A stretch of DNA of 64,000 nucleotides from Adiantum capillus-veneris (GCA_014529385.2 CM043969.1:36097446-36161445); one strand, 5' to 3'. Positions 23,590 to 34,173 are shown, numbered from the stretch's first letter. Notes: a model not told the origin generated them from the letters alone. Translations and numbers: made by a program.

Positions 23590-25060
23590 GCAAGGTCCAC
23601 CACTTGTTCAAGCTAGATCTAAGAAAGTATATATACTGAGTCTTCAAACTAGTAAACCAAGGGAAGAGAGAAGTAGGGTCCATCACTTGTCCAAGCTCAT
23701 CTCTAAACAACATAGAGAGATGTTATGTCTACTAATTGTCCAATATAGTCATGGAGAAATGATAGAAGGTTGATCCACTTGTCCAACCTATCATCTCTAG
23801 TAAAATGGGAGGTTTGGCCTTAAGATTCACCATGTAACCAACATATACTTCATTGTATTATGAAGAGTAGAAAAGAAAAGCTCCACCACTTGTCTAAGGT
23901 AGTTCCAAAATCAACATAGAGAGAAGAAAGCTTCACCATTTGTCCAAGATAGGTTCCATTAAAACATGGAAAACCTCATATATGTTGTACATGGAAGCTT
24001 TTTTCCAAGGTACACCACTTGTCCAAGCTAGGATCCATTAAAACATGGATAGAAACAAGGCTCCACAACTCGTCCAACCTTTATAGCTGCGAAGTGTACC
24101 GGTTGTCTAAACTAGGCATGGGAAAATAATAGAAGGTCCACCACTTATCCAATATATTATCTCTAATAGCATGGGAGGTTTGGTCTCAAGATTTAGGAAT
24201 TGGCTAACCTGTATTTCATTGTATTATGATGAATTTGGTTTTAAAGTCAACTACTTATCCAAGCTATAAGTTTATATCTTGAATGGTATTCCTTCCCATC
24301 ACTTAGAAAACCAATGATATGTTGTACATGGGAGGTTTTGTTACAAGGTCCACCACTTGTCCAAGCTAGTTTCATTGAAACATGGATGAAGACAAGCTCC
24401 ACCATTTGTTAAAGCTAGACTCCATTGAAATCTAGAAATCCATTCTATGTTGTACATGGGGTTTTTTGTTTTAAGGTCCAACACTTGTCCAAGCTAAGAT
24501 CCATTGAAACATGGAGTAGAGAAACACTCCACCACTTGTCCAAGCTAGGCAACATTGATAGTAGTTGGTTTATTTTGAAGATCCATCGCATGTCTAAGCT
24601 AACTCTATTGAAACATAGAGAGAAGCAAAGGTCCACCAACTGCTCAAGCTAGGCTCCATTGAAACATGGACAGAAGCAAGCTCCACCATTTCTCCAAGAT
24701 AGACTCCATTGAAACATGGAGAGAATCAAAGGTCCACCATTTCTCCAAGCCAAGATCTAGTTGTCCAACCTATAAGGTTATATCTTAAATGGTAATCTTT
24801 CTAATCACTTGGAATACCCATGATATGTTTTACATGGGGGTTTTGTTCCAAGATCACCACTTGTCCAAGCTAACTCTATTGAAACATAGAGAGAAGCAAA
24901 GGTCCACCACTTGTCCAAGCTAGTCTCCATTGAAACAAGGAGAGAAGCAAGCTCCATCATTTCTCCAAGATAGGCTAGCATGGATAAGTGCACCTTGAAA
25001 CCAACCTTCCTATGAGGCAATAGAGCATATGCTACATATTTTATGTATGCCCCATGCCTC
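23590..25060 (-). repeat. Satellite array 3, minus orientation, with cap at its left end
   Basis: The cap module is at 23,590-23,770 ('agctagatctaagaaagta', 'actagtaaaccaagggaag', 'ctactaattgtccaata'). Three or four diverged minus-orientation satellite units follow ('aaggtccaccacttgtccaa', 'ctccattgaaacatggaga'). Unit starts are visible near 24,000, 24,330, 24,450 and 24,835. The array is shorter and more decayed than array 2. Confidence 0.85.
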
Positions 25061-25500
25061 AAATTAAGAAGTTATAGATTAGAAGTGGACCTTGCTTAAA
25101 TGTCACATGCAATAAATTAAGGAAAAATAGCCAAGTGGATTGTATTCCTCAATGGATCCTTGCTTTCACAAGTTGTGAACCTTGAGTCACTTTTACATTA
25201 ACTTGGACAAGTGGTGGACCTAGAAACCAAGCTCTCCATGTTGAGATAAGTTGTAGGTAGGACAGTAGAACATAGACAACGATAATGGATGCAATATACT
25301 CCTCTCCTAATAATCCAATTGATTGAAACCATGATATTTTAGTTGTTTTCATTGTGTATTGTATGTGCATAAAGTGGAATGAGACCTTAAGAAAACTCAA
25401 ATTTTTGACAAAATCTCTATATTTTATACATGATATATTGAAAGTTGTCCAACCTGGGAATTGGGATTTTCCCACTTTACCTAATATGGTCTTTTTTTGG
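25061..25500. other. Junction between satellite array 3 and retroelement A
   Basis: Around 25,070-25,230 satellite cores return to plus orientation ('acttggacaagtggtggacc' near 25,202), so the array folds back on itself. By about 25,450 the sequence is internal retroelement protease. No LTR or primer-binding site is seen between them, so the 5' part of element A is missing. Confidence 0.55.
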
Positions 25501-27855
25501 GAATCCATGGGAAAACCCCGCCTCAGTGTTACTAACATTGTGGTAAAGATGGCAAATGGTACCATAGCCAAACCTATGGGGATGCTCAAGGATCTTAAGA
25601 TCAAAGTTTTAGGACACAAGGTATGACATACGTTCATTGTAATGGATTTCTCTAAACACCTTATGTCATATGAAATGATTTTAGGACGACCATTCATGAG
25701 GGAAGCACAAATGGTTCATGATTGGTCTAAAAATCATGTCTATTTGCAATTCCAAGACTCTGTCCTTAGAGTGGATTTGGTGACTGGTAAGGTACACCCC
25801 TTAGGGAGTAAAACCATTATTGATCATCGATCTGAGACCACAGTTCACTCGGCTCCACTACAATATTGTTACACTTGTAAGAAGGATACAGACATTGGCC
25901 AAGATTCTCCTTACATGGATGTGTTACCGGGTATGACGGAATCAGACAACGTAGACCGGGTACACCTAGCTGCAACCATAGATACCTGGGGAAATAGAGG
26001 AACCACTTGGGTCACACCAGAGGGGGAAGAGGTACCACAAATTGCACCTCTGAACATGATAAGTGCCATACATGCATCTTCTAAGGGCAAGGCAATTGTG
26101 GACCAATCTGACAGTGACACCGATAGCTCAATAGAAGACTTTAACCAACACGACTCAGACACTGAATTCCAGAGTGAAACGGATTCTAAATCTCATGAAT
26201 TAAAGAGTGGAGCAAGTTCAGAGTCAAAACATTCGGAAGGACCGAGCACATCAACCCATGATAGCTCCTCCGAGAGTGAAGAGGACACCAACGAGGACTC
26301 CTTTAGTGAGCCAGATCTAAATGCAAATCAAAAGCAGGTCTCAAATAAGAAAAAGAAAAACTTTAAGAGGCGTCGATATCGAGCCAATGTACGTGCTAGG
26401 ATAAAAAAGAAGAGATCCTCAGCAGAATGGCTCAGTTATATAGGAGCATGTGATGCTCATCAAAAATTGGTAGACGATTGGGGTGAATATCTCCAAAATG
26501 TTATGTGGTGTAGACCACGACCCCATGACATAGCCCAATTAGAGATCATAGACAAGCCAAAGTTGAGCCGCACTGCAAGGAGGCGTCAAAACCAAGAGTT
26601 AGCTCGACAACACAAGAAAGTAGAAATAGAAGCACAGACCAAAGCACAACCAGAATCCACAGACTTGCAGCCTGCACCAGAAAATTTCAAATCTTACACC
26701 ACAGGGGAAACAAAGGTTGTGTACAAAAAAGCCCAAAGAATACCTATCGATGGGAATAATGGAATCTATGATGGTCCGGCAATAGTTAAAGAAATAGAAT
26801 TAGCCGACCCCGGTGAAGAATCAAAACTTGTTTTTATTGCCCAAGACCTCACAGAAGTTGAAGAGGTGGTCCTCAAAGAGCTTCTCAAGGAATTCAAGGA
26901 CATATTCGCTTGGACATACCATGATATGAAAGGTGTTCCACCTTCTCTGGTCCAACATACAATCCCTATGATTAGCACTGCGAAGCCCGTACAACAAAGA
27001 CCCTACCCGATGAATCCTAAGTACGCAAAGATCATTCAAGAAGAACTAGAAAAGCTTACCAAATGTGGGTTCATATATCCTATTGAACACTCTGAATGGG
27101 TGTCTCCAATAGTTATCATGCCAAAAAAGAATGGGAAACTCAGGGTGTGCGTGGACCTCAAAAAAGTTAATGCAGCTACTAGAAGAGACCATTACCCCCT
27201 ACCATATTCCGAACATGTACTCAAAAGAGTTGCAGGCAAGGAAGCTTATATCTTTCTAGATGGGTACTTAGGCTACAACCAAATCACGATAGCAATAGAG
27301 GACCAAGCTAAAACTGCCTTCATCACGGAATTTCGCGTGTTTGCATTTCGTGTGATGGCTTTTGGCTTAACAAATGCCCCTGCTACATTCCAACGATTAA
27401 TAAACACTGCTTTTAAAGAATATTTGAGAGAGTTTTGTGAAGCTTTCTTAAACGACCTTTGTGTTTACTCTTCTTGGAAAGAACATCTATCATGTTTGCG
27501 GAAGGTGTTTGAAAAGTGTAGGTTATATCGTATCTCATTGAACCCGTTCAAATGCCAATTTTGGGTCAAGCATGGAGTTATTTTAGGGCATATAGTATCT
27601 AAGAATGGTATCTCAACCGATGAGAGCAAAATTAAAGTGATTCTAGAGTTACCACCACCAACCAATTACAAGGGAGTTCAAAGGTTCATGGGACACGTGG
27701 GTTATTATCGACGGTTTATTTCATTTTTCGCTGAGATAGCACGTCCTTTGTACAAGCTTCTCATTGAATTTAAATGGACTGAAGAGTGTGATGAGGCCTA
27801 TGAACAATTGAAGAAAACACTAGCAAGTGCTCCGATTTTAAGGACACCTAACTAG
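25501..27855 (+). pseudogene. Element A pol, part 1: aspartic protease and reverse transcriptase
   Basis: The protease C-terminal half ('VVKMANGTIAKPMG', then 'EMILGRPFM' near 25,680) is broken by a TGA at 25,624 where Trp is expected. It is followed by an acidic Ser-rich stretch (~26,100-26,330), then a strongly basic KKKK/KRRR stretch (~26,345-26,420). The RT domain (~26,990-27,640) shows 'SEWVSPIVIMPKKNGK', 'RVCVDLKKVN', 'YPLPY', 'FGLTNAPATFQRL' and 'LGHIVSKNGI'. The catalytic box reads F-L-N-D: the first of the paired Asp residues is Asn, so this copy should be inactive. The end has a TAG at 27,853 where Trp fits. Confidence 0.85.
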
Positions 27856-28305
27856 GATGTCATTTTCCATGTGCATATTGATGCATCAAACTTTGCTATT
27901 GGGTGTGTTCTCACTCAACCAGGAGAACATAAATTGGACTATCCCATTAGCTTTGCAAGCCGTCAATTGAACGATGCTGAAAGGAACTACACCACTACAG
28001 AGCGAGAAGGTTTGGCAATGGTTTATGCAGTAAAGAAATTTCGCTACTACCTTCTGGCAAACAAGTTTGTATTTTATGTGGATCATCAAGCGTTGCTGTA
28101 TCTGGTAAACAAGCCATGCTCCACAGGAAGAATCACACGATGGTTGTTAATTCTTCTGGAGTTTGATTTCACGATTGTAGTGAGACCCGGTAAAAGGCAC
28201 GTCATGGCTGATCATTTGTCGTGCATACCCAATGGTGAAGCCCCTACAGGAGTTGATGATGAATTACCCGATACTTCCCTATTCATAGTTGAGACTATGC
28301 CTTAA
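27856..28305 (+). pseudogene. Element A pol, part 2: RNase H
   Basis: Same frame as the RT. 'HIDASNFAIGCVLTQPG', 'YPISFASRQLN', 'NYTTTEREGLAMVYAVKKF', 'VDHQALLYLV' and 'RHVMADHLSC' match the gypsy RNase H (RNase HI-like) domain that removes RNA from RNA-DNA hybrids during reverse transcription. The catalytic Asp, Glu and Asp positions are present. It is cut from the RT by a TAG (27,853) and ends at a TAA (28,303), after which the frame stays open into the integrase. Confidence 0.85.
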
Positions 28306-29640
28306 TGGAGTGAGAACATTGTTAACTTTTTAGTTAATGGTTTTCCACCCAAGGAACTTCGTAAGGATATCGCTCGAAGGCTAGTAAAAGAATGTGAACC
28401 CTATTGTTTGATTGTCAGAACTCTGTATAGACTAGGCAAGGACGATATTCTTAGGCGTTGTGCCCACGAGGATGAATATTTGTATATCTTGCAAGAAGCA
28501 CATATGGGCATAGCAGGAGGACATTTTTCAGGAGACCTGACTGCTAGAAAGTTGCTGCAATCAGGCTATTGGTGGCCAACTTTATTTAAGGATGCATCAC
28601 TTTTTACAAAAGGGTGTGATGAGTGCCAACGTTACAAGACCACACAGCGCAAAGACAGAATGCCCTTACATCCTATTAAAGTAACCCAACCATTTGAAAA
28701 ATGGGGCTTAGACTTTGTAGGTCCAATTAGTCCCGCAGCTCGCAACACTCAATCTTGATATATTCTAGTTGCTACGGACTATGTAACAAAGTGGGCTGAA
28801 GCTAAGGCTTCACAAAAAGCTGACGCGAGGACAACAGCTAAGTTTCTTTTTGAGAACATTATCACAAGATTTGGTTGCCCTTTTGAAATTGTTAGTGATA
28901 ATGGTACCCATTTTATAAATGAGGTAATAAGAGAGCTTACCACGACCTTTATGATATCCCACCATAAGTCTACACCTTATTACCCGCAAGCTAATGGACA
29001 AGCCGAGAGCACCAACAAGACTCTAATCTCTATTTTAACCAAGACGGTAGAAGCTCATCGCACTGATTGGGATTTGAAGTTGACATCTGCTCTATGGGCT
29101 TATCGTACTGCTTATAAAGTGGCTATTAATTGTATGCCATTCAAAATGGTATACGGCCAAGAAGCGGTTATGCCTTGGGAGTTTGTCATTCCTAGTCTTA
29201 GGGTAGCTTCGCAAGAAGGATGGAATGGTAACCCCTTAACCGAGCGTTTGTATATCTTAGAAAAACTAGACGAAGAGAGACAGTTGGCTGTGCAAAATGC
29301 TCTTGTGGAAAAGGATAGGAGAAAGAAGTGGTTTGATCGCCATGTGAAGGATAAGGACATCAAAGTTGGTGATAATGTCTTTATGTATGGAGTACGTAAA
29401 GAGAAGAAAAAGTTGAAATATGCTGGTAAAGGACCATATAGAGTATGTGAAATTACCCCACAAGGTACCCTTCATGTGGAAACTCTTGATGGAGTAAATG
29501 GGAGTAAATTCAAAAGATATTATGATCCTTTAAGCCAAGAAGAACTACGGGCCATTCATCAAAAGAAGGCCGCCAAAGCACAAACCGAGTTAAACAAGAT
29601 ACAAGCTCAAGCTGAGGCTAAGGAGCGACAACAACGTATA
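28306..29640 (+). pseudogene. Element A pol, part 3: integrase
   Basis: Zinc-binding HHCC domain: 'HMGIAGGHFSG' to 'GCDECQRYK' (~28,501-28,635). Catalytic core: Asp in 'GLDFVGPIS', Asp in 'VSDNGTHF' and Glu in 'GQAESTNK', so all three acidic residues are retained. A TGA at 28,756 interrupts the core where Arg fits. C-terminal domain: 'KVGDNVFMYGV', 'KYAGKGPYRV' and 'LDGVNGSKFKRYY', followed by an Ala/Gln/Lys-rich coiled stretch (~29,560-29,640). Integrase inserts the cDNA into the host genome. Confidence 0.85.
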
Positions 29641-30123
29641 AGACAAAAACGAGAGGATGACCTTGGAGTCACAAATGCATTCCACGTGGAAATCGAAGAG
29701 GATGGGGACTCTGACACACCTCTACGATACCCTATTGAGTTAAATAGTGCCTATGGAAAAGTGCTATATAACGCCTTATTGGACACGGGTGCTAAATATA
29801 ATCTACTATCCTATGGGGTGTGGTGTCAGTTAGGGAAGCCACCTCTATCTGAGAGTATTATCCAAGTCAAGGGTGTCAACAAGAAAAAAACTACGGTTTT
29901 TGGAATCTGGCACACTTCTGTCAGTTATGACAATGGAATTGTAGCTCAAGACTTTTTGGTCATGCCTACTGGAACTATGGAGGGTAATATAAACCTAGGC
30001 CGCACTTGGATGATAGCCACCAAATGCACTATTGATTGGGGGACTGGGGGTGTTACAACGCAAAAACCAACTCTTAGCCCTACCACTCAAGCCATAGTCC
30101 CTGAGATATTGCTAAGAAAATAA
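29641..30123 (+). pseudogene. Second retropepsin-like domain downstream of integrase (element A)
   Basis: In unbroken frame with the integrase and its coiled tail. 'PIELNSAYGKVLYNALLDTG' (~29,735-29,790) then A-K-Y-N-L-L gives a D-T-G-A active-site-like motif. 'GIWHTSVSYDNGIVAQDFLV' and 'NINLGRTWM' (~29,990-30,012) parallel the flap and the I-L-G-R-P region of plant gypsy proteases. It is followed by 'TIDWGTGGV', similar in layout to 'HDWSKNHV' after the first protease. A normal gypsy protease already lies upstream of the RT, so this is an extra copy in an unusual place. It ends at a TAA (30,121-30,123). Confidence 0.55.
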
Positions 30124-30134
30124 AACCCAAGACA

Positions 30135-30653
30135 TTGCATGTCCAGGAGGTTGAACCATACATCCCCATAGCCCAACTCTCTAGAGCTTCAACTGATGTA
30201 GTTGAAAGAAATCTTGAGACACACAAGAACCATCCTAATATAACAGAGAAAACATACAAGTGGGTCCCTAAAGCTTCTGTAGTGAGCATGGTTGATGCAA
30301 AAAAACGGAAACCTCGTAAGAAACGTCCCACTCACTCCAAGAAATGTAAAGAAACGTTTTGTTGGATTCCTAAACGACTATTGGAAGCCCAAGGATACTA
30401 TGAAGGAAATGATCAAATCTGGGTTCCCAAACGTAAAGTGTACTCTTACCTGTCACCTGGCCCATGTAAACCCAATCCTCTGGCTCCAAAACAAATTGAA
30501 AATCGCGGAAAGGAAAAAATCATGGAATGTTACACACCCGCTCTAGAGCTAGTTTGGGTACCAAAGAAAGAACGTTGTTTGTTCCACCTAGCTCAGGAAC
30601 AGGGGAATCAAATGAAGCTTCTTGCTCTTCATGTAGTTCCTATACGCAAATAG
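30135..30653 (+). CDS. Element A accessory protein with four W-(V/I)-P-K repeats
   Basis: About 170 codons, lacking a usable ATG near the start. The frame upstream ('KKIKPKTLHVQ') suggests continuation from the previous frame by a frameshift. W-V-P-K at residues 43-46, W-I-P-K at 77-80, W-V-P-K at 96-99 and 141-144, each in a basic setting, with a K/R-rich cluster at 56-73. No known domain recognised. Its position between pol and the LTR and its basic charge suggest a nucleic-acid-binding or packaging role, but that is a guess. Confidence 0.45.
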   Translation: MHVQEVEPYIPIAQLSRASTDVVERNLETHKNHPNITEKTYKWVPKASVVSMVDAKKRKPRKKRPTHSKKCKETFCWIPKRLLEAQGYYEGNDQIWVPKRKVYSYLSPGPCKPNPLAPKQIENRGKEKIMECYTPALELVWVPKKERCLFHLAQEQGNQMKLLALHVVPIRK

Positions 30654-30903
30654 AAGCTTCGACACAACCTCCACCTACCACTGTACATATCCATATAAGC
30701 AAGAAAGAGTTTGCACCTCCCGGGGTAAGTTCACCACCTACAACAATGTTGCAAATAAAATCATGGGAGAGTACCTTACCACCCTTACAACTAGATGAAA
30801 CGCATAATGCGGTCGAAAACTATTGGTTAAAGCCTTCACCCATAACAACTTGGAACAATTGGTTTCAAAAGGTGACGACCTCATTCCAAAAGGTATGATC
30901 TAC

Positions 30904-30917
30904 CCAAGGAAGGGGGG
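30904..30917 (+). promoter_or_regulatory. Polypurine-tract candidate 1
   Basis: 'aaggaaggggggag' is followed directly by 'tgtttgctaac', the TG start expected of an LTR. It is nearly the same as the second tract at 32,808. Plus-strand DNA synthesis starts at such tracts. Confidence 0.55.
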
Positions 30918-31177
30918 AGTGTTTGCTAACATCAATCATTCACTCGCTCCCCTCTCAACCTTCCTCCCTGACCTCTCAATTCCAATCTTAGAAAATGTAT
31001 ATATATAGCCTTATACTCACAAAAAACAAAAATGGTAAAGAGCAAGAGCGACTAGCAACGAGAGAGCACCCTATCAGATCTTACATATAAGTCCAAATTC
31101 ACCGTGATAATTCAAGCAACACACAAAAACAACTCTTATGTTTTAAAGCCTAACCAAATCTATCTGTCTTGTCAGAA
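30918..31177 (+). other. Possible LTR fragment with TATA-like box
   Basis: Begins with TG after a polypurine tract and contains 'tatatatag' at about 30,999-31,007, followed by a purine-rich leader. The right end of an LTR is not recognisable, and no primer-binding site was found before the next ORF. Confidence 0.35.
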
Positions 31178-31600
31178 ATGGCTACTTCAACAGAGGCATG
31201 CACTTCTATTTTTGATGAAAGGTACCCTTTGTCTTTTCCTCAAGTGTTCTACGTATGCTACCCTATACTTTCTTGCGAATGGGATTTGATAGAGAGCCTT
31301 GCATGTGAGAGAAATTTTGAGGAGTTAGAATGGCTGATACGTCTATGGCTAACTAGTGATCCCTACCCAGTAGCGAATGTGTCTCCAGTGGCACATGCTT
31401 ATTCTTTTGCACAAGATAAGTATCCACGCATCGCGAGGTTCTTGATTAGCATGCTTGCACAAGAGGATGATGAAGAGGAACTAATAGAGACCGAGGAAGA
31501 CTATGGCCTCACGGACAACGATTTTATTTATCTAGATGATGAGGATAGAGGCCTAGACTTAGGGTGGCCACCAGGTTTATATAATATCCTCTTTCCTTGA
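31178..31600 (+). CDS. Hypothetical acidic protein between the two polypurine tracts
   Basis: ATG at 31,178, 140 codons, stop TGA. The N-terminal half is hydrophobic-aromatic ('FPQVFYVCYPILSCEWDLIE', 'EELEWLIRLWL'), the C-terminal half strongly acidic ('QEDDEEELIETEEDYG', 'YLDDEDRG'), ending 'WPPGLYNILFP'. No family recognised. It is intact while the neighbouring pol is broken. It could be an element-encoded accessory protein or the start of another element's gag. Confidence 0.4.
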   Translation: MATSTEACTSIFDERYPLSFPQVFYVCYPILSCEWDLIESLACERNFEELEWLIRLWLTSDPYPVANVSPVAHAYSFAQDKYPRIARFLISMLAQEDDEEELIETEEDYGLTDNDFIYLDDEDRGLDLGWPPGLYNILFP

Positions 31601-32807
31601 TTTTAAAAGGGGTGACAGATAGGTAGGTTAGGGGTCTAGATTTTGTTTTCAGTTTGTTTTTTAGGAGTTTTAAGTTTTCACACTGACATGCCTCCTAGAG
31701 GTATAGTGCCTGTTTTTGGATGTGTTAGGTAGGCCTTATATGGATCTCCATCCACATGGCTGAGGACATCTGCTTCAACGAAATGAGCCACTCCATACCT
31801 CCAGGTGTACTACTTTCCATGATTCATGTTGGTGGATATGTGTAATTGCTAATAATGATTTTTCATGCTTTGTTTGAGTGCAATAGTTATGATTGTTATC
31901 TGCCATTATAGATGTATAAATTTGTCTTTGCTTAAGCTGATTGAACTCCAGTTTAATCTTATGGATGAGCCTGGAGATTAGGAGACCGTGACTTTAGGTT
32001 AACTCATTTACTTGACCACTAGGCCTAGCTAATAAAATTATCCGAGTGTTTGAGACCTTAGGAATGTTTTAGGCAGAGAAAGGCTTGCTCACTTAAACAA
32101 CAAAAAACACTAGTGCGAATACCAAGGAAATGGAAGAAAAAAAGAAAAAAAGTGCCACAAATGAAAAATCTTACGCTGGAAGAGAAATCCTGGCTTGAAT
32201 TAGTACTTCACTCACTTGTATTGTCTATGGTACTAGAGCCCTAGAGGTTCCCAGTGTGGGCGCTTTTCCTTGAGAAGCAAAAAACCCCGGACATACAAAA
32301 TAAGCACACATGTCACATGATTGTGACCCAAAGTAAAAAAGTATTAAAAATAAAAAAATCAAGAAAAATTAAAAGACTTCCATTGAGCTTACAGTTAACA
32401 TTTCAAGCTTTTGTTTGCAGTTGTGAGAGCGAGTTGGCTAATCAAAGCTGAAAAGCATAATTAGGGAATCTTGCATTTAGATAATCTTCTTAGCTTAGCT
32501 AGTACTAGAGTAGTTGTTTTAACCTTAGTCATAGCTAACTAATTGACAGACTCACCCATAAGCTCAAAACTCTTGATTAATTAATTTACTCAAAGTGCAA
32601 TTTATTTGTCCTTAATGGTAGTCTAACATTTCATAAATCTTGCATTTACTTATTTCCACATGTACTTTACATTCCCCTCATGATTTATGGCAATATAATT
32701 CCGCTTGCTAAAACAGTGACTTTGCCTTGCAGATTCAAATCTAGATGCTCTACAACATGGACATACCAAGCTTCAACTCAATAGCTTCCGAGGACGGAAT
32801 CTACATC
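31601..32807. other. Non-coding 3' region of element A
   Basis: About 1.2 kb without a convincing ORF; AT-rich, with A-rich stretches near 32,130 and 32,330. It probably belongs to the 3' untranslated internal part of the element. Confidence 0.4.
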
Positions 32808-32821
32808 AGGAAGGGGGGCAA
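32808..32821 (+). promoter_or_regulatory. Polypurine-tract candidate 2
   Basis: 'aggaaggggggcaa' immediately before 'tgttaaccctcg'. This is a strong tract at the exact left edge of the proposed LTR. Confidence 0.6.
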
Positions 32822-33131
32822 TGTTAACCCTCGTGGCTCCCGGACACCCTATCGCCTACGACGGACACCGTAACCGTATTATTTATTTAAGTAGAGTCAG
32901 GCACCTGGCTTGTCGGTCCAATAGGGAAAGGTAGAGTGATCGCCGATGAGAGGCGCACTCTAACACGAACATGCTAGGGTTAGTTGGCTAAGCATGGGCG
33001 CCCAAGTGTGAATGGGGTGAGCTCACATAAAAGCCAATTAAACCTAAAATTGAGTCATTCTCTCATTGTGCAATATAAGCTGCTCTTACTCCATCTCCAC
33101 CTTCTCCTTCACCATCTTCTTGTGTGTGTGC

Positions 33132-33170
<39 letters not shown>

Positions 33171-33401
33171 TGTGAGAGTGTGTGTGCGATCGAGCGTTGC
33201 AGCGGCACAACGGCGGCGAGGCGGTTGAGCGCGGCGTAGCGGCATCTCCCTCTTCTTCGCGGCATGGCAATCCTTCATTCGCAACTACGCAGGAAGGTGA
33301 GTGACACACAGTTCTTCCTTGTGAGCTTGTCTGTTGTATGACTATGTGCTAGGAGCCTTTGTGGCTCGCACACGGCGTGTATCAAGTCCCTAGCCTTGAC
33401 A
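32822..33401 (+). repeat. LTR of element A (putative, 580 bp)
   Basis: Starts 'tgttaaccc' after a polypurine tract and ends 'gccttgaca'. From 33,402-33,404 the sequence matches the gag of E2 (38,172 onward), so the right edge is fixed by comparison with a related copy. It includes a (GA)n run at 33,134-33,168. No second copy of this LTR is in the window. Confidence 0.55.
33134..33168 (+). repeat. (GA)n microsatellite
   Basis: About 17 uninterrupted GA units inside the putative LTR of element A. Confidence 0.95.
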
Positions 33402-34173
33402 AATGAGTTGGGATAATCTAAGGCATGGATTGGGAGTGGAGTTTGTGAAAACAGAAGATCCTGACAAAGTGTGGCAAGAAGTACAGGCTTTAGTGCAAAA
33501 GGAAGGTGAGCCAGTAGATACGTACAAACGTAAGTTCTCATTGGCATGGGAGTGGATGTGCAAGGCCTTAGCACCACATGTACCCATACCTGACATGATG
33601 AAGAAGGACAGGTTCTTGGCTAGTCTTTGGGAGAATATACGTTGGAGAGTGGAGCTAAAGAAGCCTAGGACATATGAAGATGCACTAGAGGTAGCAAGGA
33701 ACAAAGAGTGGAAGTTGAGGAAAATAAGCTAGTTAGGGGTGGAGTCTTTGCCCATGAGGTCTGAATTTCAGCCTATGGATTCTTTGCAAGGTCGAGTTCA
33801 TCATGAACCATTGGTTTCCGTTACTCCTCAGGTTATGCCAACAGTGGTCAGTACAACAGTGCAAGATGATGGGCTAAGGCAAGACATGAGGCAAGTGGTA
33901 GAGTTAATGAAGAATCTCAGCCTAACCAAGCTAGGTCAAGTGGGAAATAATCGAAGTCGAGGGAGGTTTGCAAATCAGCCAGGAGGTGAAGAAATACCCA
34001 GGAATGGTGCTGGACAATGTAATGGTAGATTGTGGAGGCAGACGCCCACATGTTATAATTGTGGAGAGTTGGGCCACATCAGTCCGCAATGTGATAAGCC
34101 ACCAAGGATGGGGGGAGACATGTATCCATTGCCAAGAAAGGTGCTAACTAGGTCCAATGATTATGGCATCTAA
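33402..34173 (+). pseudogene. E1 gag (5'-truncated)
   Basis: 'DPDKVWQEVQALVQKEGEPV', 'KFSLAWEWMCKAL' and 'RTYEDALEVARNKEW' match plant gypsy gag. The zinc knuckle 'CYNCGELGHISPQC' (C-x2-C-x4-H-x4-C) lies near 34,051-34,092. Gag packages the RNA. The frame is stopped at 33,730 (TAG) and 34,171 (TAA). Both stops occur at the same places in E2 (38,497 and 38,947). Confidence 0.8.

Larger units (their letters stand above)
25501..33401 (+). mobile_element. Ty3/gypsy retrotransposon A, 5'-truncated
   Basis: Order: protease - acidic/basic linker - reverse transcriptase - RNase H - integrase - second protease-like domain - W-(V/I)-P-K repeat protein - further ORF - polypurine tract - LTR. One reading frame runs from about 25,354 to 30,123 with four in-frame stops (25,624, 27,853, 28,303, 28,756), so decay is by point mutation with few indels. 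The 5' LTR, primer-binding site and gag are absent. The right end joins element E1 exactly at the putative LTR end, so A inserted into E1. A polypurine-like run near 30,904 as well as 32,808 leaves open whether 25,501-30,917 and 30,918-33,401 are two elements. Confidence 0.7.

Noticed and set aside
33063-33309. Minus-strand frames rich in Ser-Leu and Thr-His across 33,063-33,309
   Set aside because: They translate the (GA)n microsatellite and flanking simple sequence.
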